In this document: positions 8,731 to 15,739 of the stretch, one piece after another
How positions within the stretch are numbered: the stretch's first letter is position 1
Layout: each line of letters starts with the position of its first letter
Source: Ralstonia sp. UNC404CL21Col
GTDB lineage: Bacteria; Pseudomonadota; Gammaproteobacteria; Burkholderiales; Burkholderiaceae
NCBI RefSeq assembly: GCF_000620465.1
Contig: NZ_JIBE01000003.1
Location: 496,001-560,000, forward strand
DNA: 64,000 nucleotides
Direction: 5' to 3'
Notes under the pieces: generated by a model
What the model was told of the DNA's origin: nothing
The model's database searches: none
Seen by the model: the letters and a program-made list of their open reading frames with translations, nothing else
Translations under genes and position numbers: made by a program

Positions 8731-8946
8731 TCAGAGAAAGTGTTTGACGACCTGTTCTTCCAGACCGACAAAGCGCACGAGCTGGCGGGAGCCGTCAGGA
8801 AACTGCTTGATGACGTGGCCGTCGGGCGTATCGGTGTGACGGAAATAGATCGGCCGATCGATCGTTCCGGGCCGATGCTTGGGGAGCAGACTTTCCAGCG
8901 ACGGCTCCACCGTCCACGGATCGTCCCGTTCTTCGGATGTCAGCAT
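8731..8946 (-). CDS. Small soluble protein, function unknown
   Basis: Encodes 71 residues beginning MLTSEERDDPWTVEPS, with no hydrophobic segment. The core (TIDRPIYFRHTDTPDGHVIKQFPDGSRQLVRF) looks like a short beta-rich fold in which an aspartate-glycine turn recurs (DTPDG, QFPDG). The ATG at 8946 lacks a strong ribosome site. Codon usage is like that of its neighbours, and no competing reading frame on the other strand looks better. I do not recognise the family. Its promoter would lie in the AT-rich segment 8980-9066. Confidence 0.5.
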   Translation of the reverse strand: MLTSEERDDPWTVEPSLESLLPKHRPGTIDRPIYFRHTDTPDGHVIKQFPDGSRQLVRFVGLEEQVVKHFL

Positions 8947-9257
8947 GTTGGTCGCCTAGGGGTTTCTGAAAAGGGGTGATGAAGCATAACTTCCGTGAAG
9001 AATCGTGGAAAGTTCGTAATACTTAAATCTGATTCTTTGACCGATCGTTCGTTCGCTTTAGCGTTTGCTTCATCACAAGAGCGCTTGAACTGTGGGCGGC
9101 AACCTACAAAAACCATGGCGTCATCATCGTTTCATATGGCGTCGGTATTGGCTGCGCGTGTGACGCTCCGCCCCGTGGTTCTCTGGTCTTGGTCCCGCAA
9201 ATTGCGTAGAATCGCGGCTCGCTCGGGCGGCCGTTGGCTTCACCCGGGGGTCGGTCA
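8947..9257. other. Gene-poor AT-rich stretch upstream of tRNA-Arg
   Basis: I find no supported protein gene. The segment 8987-9065 is about 39% GC, far below its surroundings, and is bracketed by an exact 11-bp inverted repeat. A tRNA promoter -10 candidate TAGAAT lies at 9207-9212. One plus-strand reading frame (8995-9267) overlaps the tRNA and is not credible. Confidence 0.5.
8976..9076. repeat. 11-bp inverted repeat bracketing an AT-rich segment
   Basis: GTGATGAAGCA (8976-8986) and its exact reverse complement TGCTTCATCAC (9066-9076) enclose 79 bp of low-GC DNA. The arms could pair in RNA or mark the ends of a small inserted element. Confidence 0.6.
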
Positions 9258-9332
9258 CTCGCCGTAGCACAATGGATAGTGCACGCGCCTCCTAAGCGTG
9301 AGATACAGGTTCGATTCCTGTCGGCGGGACCA
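9258..9332 (+). tRNA. tRNA-Arg (anticodon CCT)
   Basis: The acceptor stem CTCGCCG (9258-9264) pairs with CGGCGGG (9322-9328), followed by discriminator A and an encoded CCA (9330-9332). The D arm GCAC..GTGC, the anticodon stem CGCGC/GCGTG with loop CTCCTAA (anticodon CCT) and the T arm ACAGG-TTCGATT-CCTGT are all present. It reads AGG codons, which are rare in this GC-rich genome. A -10 element TAGAAT lies about 46 bp upstream. Confidence 0.95.
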
Positions 9333-9395
9333 GCAGACACGACAAAGCTAGGCAGCACGCCTGGCTTTTGATTTCTGAGCCGCACAAAACGACGA

Positions 9396-9420
9396 GGCCC
9401 GCCACACGCGGGCGGGCCTA
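9396..9420. terminator. Hairpin between tRNA-Arg and the small membrane protein gene
   Basis: AGGCCCGCC and GGCGGGCCT form a 9-bp stem with a short loop, between the tRNA on the plus strand and the convergent gene at 9445-9633. There is no strong T run on either side (CGTCGTTTTG on the minus strand), so its termination efficiency is uncertain. Confidence 0.5.
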
Positions 9421-9444
9421 TGGCTGCGGATGGCCCCGGGCCAT

Positions 9445-9633
9445 CTAGGTCAGCACCGGCAGCGCTTCGAGCACGAGCAGGCCGATCAACACCCCGATGA
9501 TCGTCAGCAGCACGCGAATCCCTACTCGCGCGCCTCGAATCACCAGTGGCGCAGACGCCAGTCCAATCACGCCCGCAACGCAAACGGCGAGCAACAGATA
9601 TAGGTTGGAGAAGGCCATCGGGAATTCCATCAT
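9445..9633 (-). CDS. Small two-helix membrane protein, function unknown
   Basis: Encodes 62 residues (MMEFPMAFSNLYLLLAVC..), with two hydrophobic helices (about 8-26 and 36-56) separated by a basic loop (VIRGARVGIR). The ATG pair at 9633/9630 follows AAAGGGG, a good ribosome site, which is why I discard the longer frame reaching 9714. No named family is recognised. It is transcribed towards the tRNA and diverges from the helicase promoter. Confidence 0.6.
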   Translation of the reverse strand: MMEFPMAFSNLYLLLAVCVAGVIGLASAPLVIRGARVGIRVLLTIIGVLIGLLVLEALPVLT

Positions 9634-9727
9634 CCGCCCCTTTCCGGCTGAGCGTGGCCGGTCTCTGGAGTATAGGCCGCAGGTTCGATCCGGCAAGCGG
9701 CGGCGCTGACACACGCGGCGCCAGCGG

Positions 9728-9750
9728 AATTTTTGCGCACTGCAAAAATT
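9728..9750. promoter_or_regulatory. 9-bp inverted repeat overlapping the helicase -35 element
   Basis: AATTTTTGC (9728-9736) and GCAAAAATT (9742-9750) are exact reverse complements separated by GCACT. The left arm covers the -35 hexamer, the usual position for a repressor operator. Confidence 0.5.
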
Positions 9751-9761
9751 CGTGCTATAGT
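9733..9761 (+). promoter_or_regulatory. Sigma-70 type promoter for the DEAD-box helicase
   Basis: TTGCGC (9733-9738) and TATAGT (9756-9761) are spaced by 17 bp. A start near 9768 would give a leader of about 360 nt. Confidence 0.6.
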
Positions 9762-10127
9762 CCGTGGCTTGGCTGCTTACTGCCGTATTTTTCGGTCCGC
9801 GGTTGGCCGATGTGCTGGTTCCGACCAGCGCGCATCGTCCGAATCCCCGCCCGTTGCATGCATGCGCAGCCGATTGCCATTGTGCTTGGCATCGTCTCCG
9901 ATCTCCCGCGTGGATTCACATCACGCCGAAGGGACCGCCGCCCCACCTCGCTGACCTGTTCAGCTTGAGGCCGGCCCACTCCCCCGCCTTGTCCGTTCTG
10001 CAGCCCGTCTGTCGAACCGGCCTTATCCGATTGGCGCCGACGCCCGTGATTAACCGGTCGCCGTATCCCATTTCCGTCGTCTGCATCCGTTGATGTAGCG
10101 GCGCGGCAGCCTTACTACCTATTCGAC

Positions 10128-11993
10128 ATGACGCAGCCTCAAGACGGCAGCGGCGCCATTGCGCACGCTGAAACCATCAACACCAATACCGAAAACCTGA
10201 TCGCCGAAGCCGCGACCCGTGCCAGCGCCTTTGCTGCACTGGGCCTGGACGACCGCATCGTCCGCGCGCTGGGCGAAGTGAACTACACCACACCGACGCC
10301 GGTGCAGGCCCAAGCCATTCCGGCCTGCCTGTCGGGCCGCGACCTGCTGGTCACGAGCCAGACCGGTTCGGGCAAGACCGCCGCGTTCATCCTGCCGGCC
10401 ATCCAGCGCATCAGCGAGCAGCCTGAGCCGCAGCGTCCGCGCATGGACGGCCCGCCGCAACGCATGAAAGGTCGCCGCCCCCGCCCGGCGCCGGCCAAGC
10501 CGTCGCTGCTGGTGCTCACGCCCACGCGTGAACTGGCCCTCCAGGTGACCACCGCCACCGCACAATACGGCCGCCATCTGCGCCGCATCGTCTGCGCGAG
10601 CATCCTGGGCGGCATGCCTTACCCGAAGCAGCTCGACATGCTGGCACGCATGCCGGACATCATCATCGCTACGCCGGGCCGCCTGCTCGACCACATCGAC
10701 TCGGGCCGCATTGACCTGTCGGCACTCGACATGCTCGTCTTTGACGAAGCCGACCGCATGCTGGACATGGGCTTCTCGGATGACATCGAAGCCATCGTCG
10801 GCGCCACGCCGGCCACACGTCAGATGCTGATGTTCTCGGCAACGATGGACCGCCGCATCGAGCAACTGGCCGAGCGCATGATGCGCGAGCCGCAACGCAT
10901 CGAAATCGCCGCTGCGAAGATCGATCAAAGCAACATCGAAGAGCGCCTGCACTTTACCGACGACATGTCGCACAAGCAGCAGCTGCTGGATCACTTGCTG
11001 CGCGATGCATCGCTCAAGCAAGCCATCGTCTTCACGGCGACCAAGCGTGATGCCGACTCGCTGGCCGAGCGCCTGACCGAGCACGGTTTCTCCGCCGGTG
11101 CCTTGCACGGCGACATGCACCAAGGCGCGCGTAACCGCACGCTGACGGCACTGCGCCGCGGCCAGTTGCGCGTGCTGGTGGCCACCGACGTGGCCGCCCG
11201 CGGCATCGACGTGCCGGACATCACGCACGTGGTCAACTTCGACCTGCCCAAGCAAGCTGAAGACTACGTGCACCGCATCGGCCGTACGGGCCGTGCCGGT
11301 CGCAGCGGTATCGCCATCAACCTGGTGAACCACAACGACACGTTCCAATGGCGCCGCATCGAGCGCTTCGTTGATCGCCGCATCGACGCTTCCGTGGTGG
11401 AAGGCCTGGAGCCGAAGCGCTCGCCCAAGCCGCGTACCGGTGGCCCGCGTGCCGGTGGCGACCGTGGCGGCTACCGTGGAAACGGTGGCAATGGCGGCGG
11501 TTATCGCGGCCAGCGCGAAGGCTACGGCGCACGCCAGGGTGGCAATGGCGGCAACAGCGAAGGCCGCTTCCAGCGCAGCTTCGGCGGCGACCGCGACGGC
11601 TTTGCCCCGCGCCGCGACGATCGCAACGGTAACGGCGGCGGCTACCAAGGTGGCCAACGTGAATGGAACCGCGACGACCGCGCTCCGCGTCAGTCGTACG
11701 GCCAAGGCCAGCAAAACCGTGGCGATTGGCAACAGCGCCCCGCCCGTACGCAAGACGGCAGCCGTGGCTACGGCAACACCACCGGCGGCAACGCTGGGGG
11801 TTATGGCAATCGTGACGGCAACCGCGAAAGCTACGGCAACCGCGAAGGCGCCCCGCGTCGCTTCGGCGACAACAACGGCGGCAGCCGCTTCGGCGACGGT
11901 GGCAACGGCGCGCAGCGTCGCAGCTACGGCAACCGCGACGGCAACCGTGACAGCTACGGCAGCAAGGGCCGTTCGCGCGACTTCGATCGTTGA
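10128..11993 (+). CDS. DEAD-box RNA helicase, RhlE-like, with long Arg/Gly/Asn-rich tail
   Basis: ATP-dependent RNA helicase of 621 residues. The order is a Q motif (FAALGL..PTPVQAQAIP), motif I SQTGSGKTA, Ia PTRELA, II VFDEADRMLDMGF, III SATMD, V ATDVAARGID and VI HRIGRTGRAG. The two RecA-like domains end near residue 410. The remaining roughly 200 residues are low complexity (GYRGNGGNGGGYRG, then repeated YGNRDGNR), a probable RNA-binding disordered tail. RhlE proteins act in ribosome maturation and RNA decay. The ATG at 10128 lacks an obvious ribosome site, fitting leader-mediated control. The subfamily call RhlE versus CsdA is moderate. Confidence 0.88.
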   Translation: MTQPQDGSGAIAHAETINTNTENLIAEAATRASAFAALGLDDRIVRALGEVNYTTPTPVQAQAIPACLSGRDLLVTSQTGSGKTAAFILPAIQRISEQPEPQRPRMDGPPQRMKGRRPRPAPAKPSLLVLTPTRELALQVTTATAQYGRHLRRIVCASILGGMPYPKQLDMLARMPDIIIATPGRLLDHIDSGRIDLSALDMLVFDEADRMLDMGFSDDIEAIVGATPATRQMLMFSATMDRRIEQLAERMMREPQRIEIAAAKIDQSNIEERLHFTDDMSHKQQLLDHLLRDASLKQAIVFTATKRDADSLAERLTEHGFSAGALHGDMHQGARNRTLTALRRGQLRVLVATDVAARGIDVPDITHVVNFDLPKQAEDYVHRIGRTGRAGRSGIAINLVNHNDTFQWRRIERFVDRRIDASVVEGLEPKRSPKPRTGGPRAGGDRGGYRGNGGNGGGYRGQREGYGARQGGNGGNSEGRFQRSFGGDRDGFAPRRDDRNGNGGGYQGGQREWNRDDRAPRQSYGQGQQNRGDWQQRPARTQDGSRGYGNTTGGNAGGYGNRDGNRESYGNREGAPRRFGDNNGGSRFGDGGNGAQRRSYGNRDGNRDSYGSKGRSRDFDR

Positions 11994-12002
11994 TCGATGA
12001 AG

Positions 12003-12023
12003 GGCTATCCCACCGGGATAGCC
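12003..12023 (+). repeat. Perfect 9-bp hairpin after the helicase stop
   Basis: GGCTATCCC and GGGATAGCC flank a 3-nt loop (ACC), 9 bp after the stop codon and 17 bp before the terminator. It may protect the mRNA 3' end. There is no T run. Confidence 0.5.
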
Positions 12024-12040
12024 TCCGCAGACCGCCAACA

Positions 12041-12076
12041 AAAAACCCCACGTCTAACAGCGTGGGGTTTTTGTTT
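12041..12076. terminator. Bidirectional terminator between the helicase and the EgtB-like gene
   Basis: AAAAACCCCACG and CGTGGGGTTTTTGTTT pair around an 8-nt loop. A run of A before and T after the stem serves both convergent genes. Confidence 0.9.
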
Positions 12077-12114
12077 GGGCATTCGACTTGCCTCTCCTGT
12101 CCAACAAGCTTCCG

Positions 12115-13413
12115 TCAAAGCGCACAGGTTCGGAAGCCAACAAAGACGTCATCGCGCTCCGGCAGCAAGAAGCCCCGGAAACGCGGATGACGCGCGCGCT
12201 GCGGCGTATGAGCGGCAGCACCGCGCACCGTCTGCATCGTCTGGAAGTGCGGCGCCGACAGGCTCGCCACACGGCCGCGCGGCATGCCCGGCACGAAATC
12301 CGGATACGGCTCGAACGGCGATGACGTCCACTCCCAGACCTGCCCCCAATGGAAACCGGCGCGCCCCTGCACCGCCGCCATCTCCCATTCGTCTTCCGTC
12401 GGTAAGCGACGGCCCGCCCAGCGGCACCACGCCTGCGCTTCATACAGGCTGACATGGCGCACGGCTTCATCTCGGTTGATCGTGCGCGCCTGACCGTAGC
12501 GCAGTGCCTGCCAGGTGCGCGTGGCGGGATCCCGCTGCCAGCCTTGGGGCGCCGAACGCTCTTGCATCATCAGCCACTCCATGCCGGCGGGCGACCACCA
12601 CTGCGGATGGTCGTAACCACGGTCTTCGATGAACTCCAGGTATTGGCCATTCGTGACGGGCTGGGCATCGATTTCGAACGCGGGCACATAGGTGCGGTAC
12701 GGCGGACATTCGTTGTCGAAGAAGAACCCGTCGGCGTCGGGCCAGCCCATCTGGAAGCGGCCACCCGGCAACGACAATGTCTGCGCAGCCGGCACGGCCA
12801 CGGCGGCCAGCGGCGGTTGCCCGGCGGGTTGCAGGCCTAACACCTGCAGCAGGCCGTGCAGATGTTCGGCGCGCAGGTCTTCGTGGAAAACCGCCCAGCG
12901 AAACGGCTCCAGCGCCGCATCGTCGTCGGTGCCGAGCGTGGCGAGCTTACGTAGCACGCGGTCGAGCACATCATGCGCGTACTGCTTGATCGCCGAGATG
13001 CCCGGCAGCGTCAGTTCCCAGCAGGCCTCCGGCGGCATGCGGTCCATGTCGAAGAACGTATCGGCACCGTCGAGCGCGGCCGGCAGCGTGGCTTGCCAAC
13101 GCGCCAGGTCCCACTCCGTTCCGGCGCCGTCTTCGATGGTGTCGCTGCCGTTGCGACGCGGCTCGCGCAGGCACCAGAACTCGGCAAACCAGGCGAGCTG
13201 GCCCAGCGTCCACAGGGGCGGGGCATGATGCTCCACGCGTTCGATCTGCCAGCCGCGCTGCGTGTCGCCAAACGCGGACAACAAGGCCAGCGTGCGATTG
13301 CGCGCGTCGACCAGGCTGTGCGCGATGCCCTGGCGCGGCAGGCGCCGGCCGTCGGTCCAGTCGGGAAGCGATCCGATGAAGGTCGGATCGGGGAGCATGA
13401 AGAATTCAGCCAT
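12115..13413 (-). CDS. EgtB/SenA-family protein (DinB-like plus FGE-sulfatase domain) with altered metal site
   Basis: The protein has 432 residues: an N-terminal DinB-like four-helix region (about 30-200) and a C-terminal formylglycine-enzyme-like domain (about 215-432, RFQMGWPDADGFFFDNE.., RRLPTEDEWEMAA, ending FVGFRTC). Family members (EgtB, OvoA, SenA) are iron enzymes joining sulfur or selenium to the imidazole of hercynine. Mycobacterial EgtB binds iron through His51 in VWDLAHIG and HENQH (134, 138). The matching segments here read LWTLGQLA (Gln72) and HEDLRAE (His177, Arg181), so two ligands seem missing. His62, His63, His184 or His186 could compensate. The GAGGTG ribosome site supports the start at 13413. 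It follows egtD by 67 bp. Confidence 0.75.
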   Translation of the reverse strand: MAEFFMLPDPTFIGSLPDWTDGRRLPRQGIAHSLVDARNRTLALLSAFGDTQRGWQIERVEHHAPPLWTLGQLAWFAEFWCLREPRRNGSDTIEDGAGTEWDLARWQATLPAALDGADTFFDMDRMPPEACWELTLPGISAIKQYAHDVLDRVLRKLATLGTDDDAALEPFRWAVFHEDLRAEHLHGLLQVLGLQPAGQPPLAAVAVPAAQTLSLPGGRFQMGWPDADGFFFDNECPPYRTYVPAFEIDAQPVTNGQYLEFIEDRGYDHPQWWSPAGMEWLMMQERSAPQGWQRDPATRTWQALRYGQARTINRDEAVRHVSLYEAQAWCRWAGRRLPTEDEWEMAAVQGRAGFHWGQVWEWTSSPFEPYPDFVPGMPRGRVASLSAPHFQTMQTVRGAAAHTPQRARHPRFRGFLLPERDDVFVGFRTCAL

Positions 13414-13480
13414 CGCGGCACACCTCGGGCGGGAATCGATCCATTATCGCACCGGCCCGCCTGGTGTTCTGCCGCCCGGC

Positions 13481-14527
13481 CTACCGGCCTACGCTGGCGT
13501 GGCAGACGGCAAAGTCGCCGCTGACATCAGTCCAGGCATGCAGGTCTTCGAAGCCGGCGTCGGCAAACATCGCCTGCAGGCTCGGCAGGTCGTATTTGAC
13601 CGAGTTCTCGGTGTGCACGCGTTCGCCCGCCGCGAAGGCGCGCGCGTGCTTACCCCACCGCACCGTGACGTCGCGACGCGCTTCCAGATGCATCTCAACG
13701 CGGTGCGCCTCTGCGCGGTACAGCGCGACATGGCGCCAATCCCGCACGTCGAAATTCGCACCCAGGAGGCGATTCAGGTTGCGCAGCACGTTCAGGTTGA
13801 AGGCCGCCGTCACGCCGAGCGGATCGTCGTAAGCGGCTTCGAGCCGTTGGGCGTCTTTGATGAGGTCGATGCCGATCAGCACGCTGTCGCCGGGGGCCGA
13901 AGCTTCGTGCAGGCGCGACAGAAATGCCCCCGCCTCTTCCGGCGTGAAGTTGCCCAGGCTCGAACCGGGGTAAAACCACACGCGGCGCCCGTCGCCGACG
14001 GCATCGGGCAGCACCAGCGGCGCACACAGATCGGCGCCAATGCCGACCATCGGCAATTGCGGATGCTGACGCGCAAGCCCACGCAGCGTATCGCGGAGGA
14101 AATCTGCCGAGATATCGATCGCCACATACCGCGACGGTGCCAGCGTGCGGAACAGGCGCGCGGCCTTTTCGCAGTTGCCGGCGCCTAGGTCGATCAACGT
14201 GGCACCGCGCCCCACGCGCAGCGCGATCTCGGCCGCATGCAGACTGAAGATGGCGGCTTCGGTGCGCGTCGGGTAGTACTCGGGCAGATCGGTAATCGCT
14301 TCGAACAGTCGCGAACCGAGGGCGTCGTAGAAGAACTTCGGGCTGATGCTGGCCGCAGATGCGAGCAGGCCCGCCTCAGCCTCGGCACGCAGCGCAGCGT
14401 CGTCTTCCGTAAAGAGCTGGTAGAAGGTCAAGCCCGCGCCAACGGCGTCGACCGTGGGCTGCGGCTGGATCAAACGGGCCAGCGCGCGGCGGGCATAGGC
14501 ATCGGCGGACGGCTTGGTGGCCTGCAT
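13481..14527 (-). CDS. egtD: L-histidine N-alpha-methyltransferase (EgtD)
   Basis: SAM-dependent enzyme that trimethylates histidine to hercynine, the first step to ergothioneine or selenoneine. The protein has 348 residues, close to mycobacterial EgtD (about 320). SAM binding is shown by LIDLGAGNCEKAARL (residues 111-125). The histidine-site region has YYPTRTEAAIF (84-94) and the family hallmark FYPGSSLGNFTPEEA (185-199). The C-terminus has the typical VHTENSVKYDLPSLQAMFADAGF. The ATG at 14527 follows GGGAG. It is the first gene of a two-gene unit with the EgtB-like protein. No egtC or egtE homologue is nearby. Confidence 0.88.
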   Translation of the reverse strand: MQATKPSADAYARRALARLIQPQPTVDAVGAGLTFYQLFTEDDAALRAEAEAGLLASAASISPKFFYDALGSRLFEAITDLPEYYPTRTEAAIFSLHAAEIALRVGRGATLIDLGAGNCEKAARLFRTLAPSRYVAIDISADFLRDTLRGLARQHPQLPMVGIGADLCAPLVLPDAVGDGRRVWFYPGSSLGNFTPEEAGAFLSRLHEASAPGDSVLIGIDLIKDAQRLEAAYDDPLGVTAAFNLNVLRNLNRLLGANFDVRDWRHVALYRAEAHRVEMHLEARRDVTVRWGKHARAFAAGERVHTENSVKYDLPSLQAMFADAGFEDLHAWTDVSGDFAVCHASVGR

Positions 14528-14815
14528 GGTGTCTCCCGGTGTGGGTGGAACGGCAGCGGTGCTGCATGGTCATGAAGGCCATCGAGAGCGAGAAATGTGC
14601 CATCGTGCCTATGCCATCACCGCAGGCCCGTGGCGCGCGGATGAAATTGCAGCGTAGACGCCGCTTTGTGACAGCGCCACCGTTCTTTCGCCGGAGGCGG
14701 CCACAACGCACCATCTCGCCGTTCGTAAAAATCACCCACGCCGCTGAAAAAACCGCGCATACCGCGCCCGCATGCCAATGTTGCGTTTTTGCAGCGCACA
14801 ATCGGCCTGCTGCGA

Positions 14816-14821
14816 TATAAT
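14816..14821 (+). promoter_or_regulatory. -10 element of the riboswitch/terC transcript
   Basis: A consensus TATAAT at 14816-14821 places a transcription start near 14828, a few bases before the riboswitch. No good -35 hexamer is visible at 16-18 bp. Confidence 0.6.
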
Positions 14822-14830
14822 GCGGACTTC

Positions 14831-14957
14831 CTCAAAGGGGAGTAGCTCGGGGGTTCTTCAGCCCCAGGCACGATCGTCATGACGAAGCGCACGCTTCCGG
14901 TCGTGCCGGCACCAGCAGGTTCCCAACCTGTGCGCGTGTCGAGCAAGACCTTTGCAA
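14831..14957 (+). ncRNA. yybP-ykoY (Mn2+-sensing) riboswitch
   Basis: The conserved 5' half CAAAGGGGAGTAGC (14833-14846) and 3' half GACCTTTGC (14947-14955) pair as P1, CAAAGG (14833-14838) with CCTTTG (14949-14954). Between them lies the expected bipartite stem with ACGAAGCGCACGC. This class binds Mn2+ and controls TerC/MntP-type exporters, which fits the TerC gene 90 bp downstream. The CTTTGCA of the 3' P1 strand can instead pair with TGCAAAG at 14973-14979, giving a plausible switch. No T-rich terminator follows, so control may be translational. Confidence 0.85.
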
Positions 14958-15046
14958 CCGGATTTCATGGTCTGCAAAGCGTCTCGCCCCAGCACTCCAT
15001 GCAGTTCGGTCAACCGATTTTTATTGTTGTTTGACTTGGAGCCACC

Positions 15047-15739
15047 ATGGAATGGTTGTCTGACATTTTCACCATGCAGTTTGCTGCCGCGCTGGCATCG
15101 ATCATCGTGATCGACCTTGTGCTTGCGGGCGATAACGCCATCCTCATCGCGCTGGCTGCGCGCAACTTGCCCCCCGAGCTGCAGAAGAAAGCCATCATGT
15201 GGGGCGCCGCGGGCGCCATCGTCGTGCGCGCCTTGATGACGCTGGCAGTGGTGTGGCTGCTGAAGATTCCCGGCCTGATGCTCGTCGGCGGTCTGGCGCT
15301 GGTGTGGATTGCGTGGAAGCTTCTGGCAGACGACGGCCAGGGCGGCGATGAACACGGCGCGGGCAGCACCACGCTGATGGGCGCCATGAAGACCATCATC
15401 ATCGCCGATGCGGTCATGGGCATCGACAACGTACTCGCCATTGCCGGCGCGTCGCACGGCAGCTTCCTGCTGGTGGTGCTGGGCCTGCTGATCAGCGTGC
15501 CGGTCGTGGTGTGGGGCAGCGGTGTGGTACTGCGCCTGATCGAGCGTTTCCCGATCATCATCTATGGCGGCGCTGCGGTGCTGGCTTATACGGCGGCGCA
15601 CATGATCGTGGCCGAACCGGTTCTCAAGGCGTTCTTTGCTGCCCAGCCGCCGCTCAAGTGGGCCGTGTATGTGGTGGTGTTTCTGATCGTGCTGGGCGGC
15701 GGTTGGCTGGTGCAACGTCGCCGCCAGCAACCCGCCTAA
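15047..15739 (+). CDS. TerC family integral membrane protein (probable Mn2+ exporter)
   Basis: The protein has 230 residues and about seven hydrophobic helices. The TerC hallmarks are the acidic, probably metal-binding DLVLAGDNAILIAL (residues 23-36) and its repeat ADAVMGIDNVLAIA in the second half. GGEHGAGS-like loop residues lie between the halves (residues 97-107). Several TerC relatives under yybP-ykoY riboswitches export Mn2+, and the riboswitch upstream points to that role here; tellurite resistance is the historical family name. The start at 15047 follows TTGGAGCC. Its stop overlaps the convergent dehydratase stop by 3 bp. Confidence 0.88.
   Translation: MEWLSDIFTMQFAAALASIIVIDLVLAGDNAILIALAARNLPPELQKKAIMWGAAGAIVVRALMTLAVVWLLKIPGLMLVGGLALVWIAWKLLADDGQGGDEHGAGSTTLMGAMKTIIIADAVMGIDNVLAIAGASHGSFLLVVLGLLISVPVVVWGSGVVLRLIERFPIIIYGGAAVLAYTAAHMIVAEPVLKAFFAAQPPLKWAVYVVVFLIVLGGGWLVQRRRQQPA

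Larger units (their letters stand above)
9634..10127. other. Long non-coding stretch with the helicase promoter and a leader of about 360 nt
   Basis: A promoter is readable near 9733-9761. Its transcript would carry about 360 nt before the helicase ATG. A 109-residue frame (9764-10093) runs through the leader, but its proline/histidine-rich composition does not look like a protein. Long leaders are known for cold-inducible DEAD-box helicases, so regulation at the RNA level is plausible but unproven. Confidence 0.5.
14528..15046. other. Divergent control region between egtD and terC, containing a riboswitch
   Basis: The left part (14528-14800) should hold the egtD promoter on the minus strand; a short plus-strand frame there is arginine-rich and not credible. 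The right part holds a promoter and the yybP-ykoY riboswitch described separately. Confidence 0.5.

Noticed and set aside
8995-9267. A 90-codon plus-strand frame upstream of and into tRNA-Arg
   Set aside because: It overlaps the tRNA and has no ribosome site or protein-like pattern.
9764-10093. A 109-codon frame in the helicase leader
   Set aside because: The Pro/His/Arg-rich product starts only about 3 nt from the -10 element, before the predicted transcription start; a structured leader is more likely.
10119-12041. A 640-codon open frame on the minus strand opposite the helicase
   Set aside because: It arises from the GC-skewed codons of the helicase. The product is an alanine/valine-rich low-complexity string, and the plus strand carries all helicase motifs.
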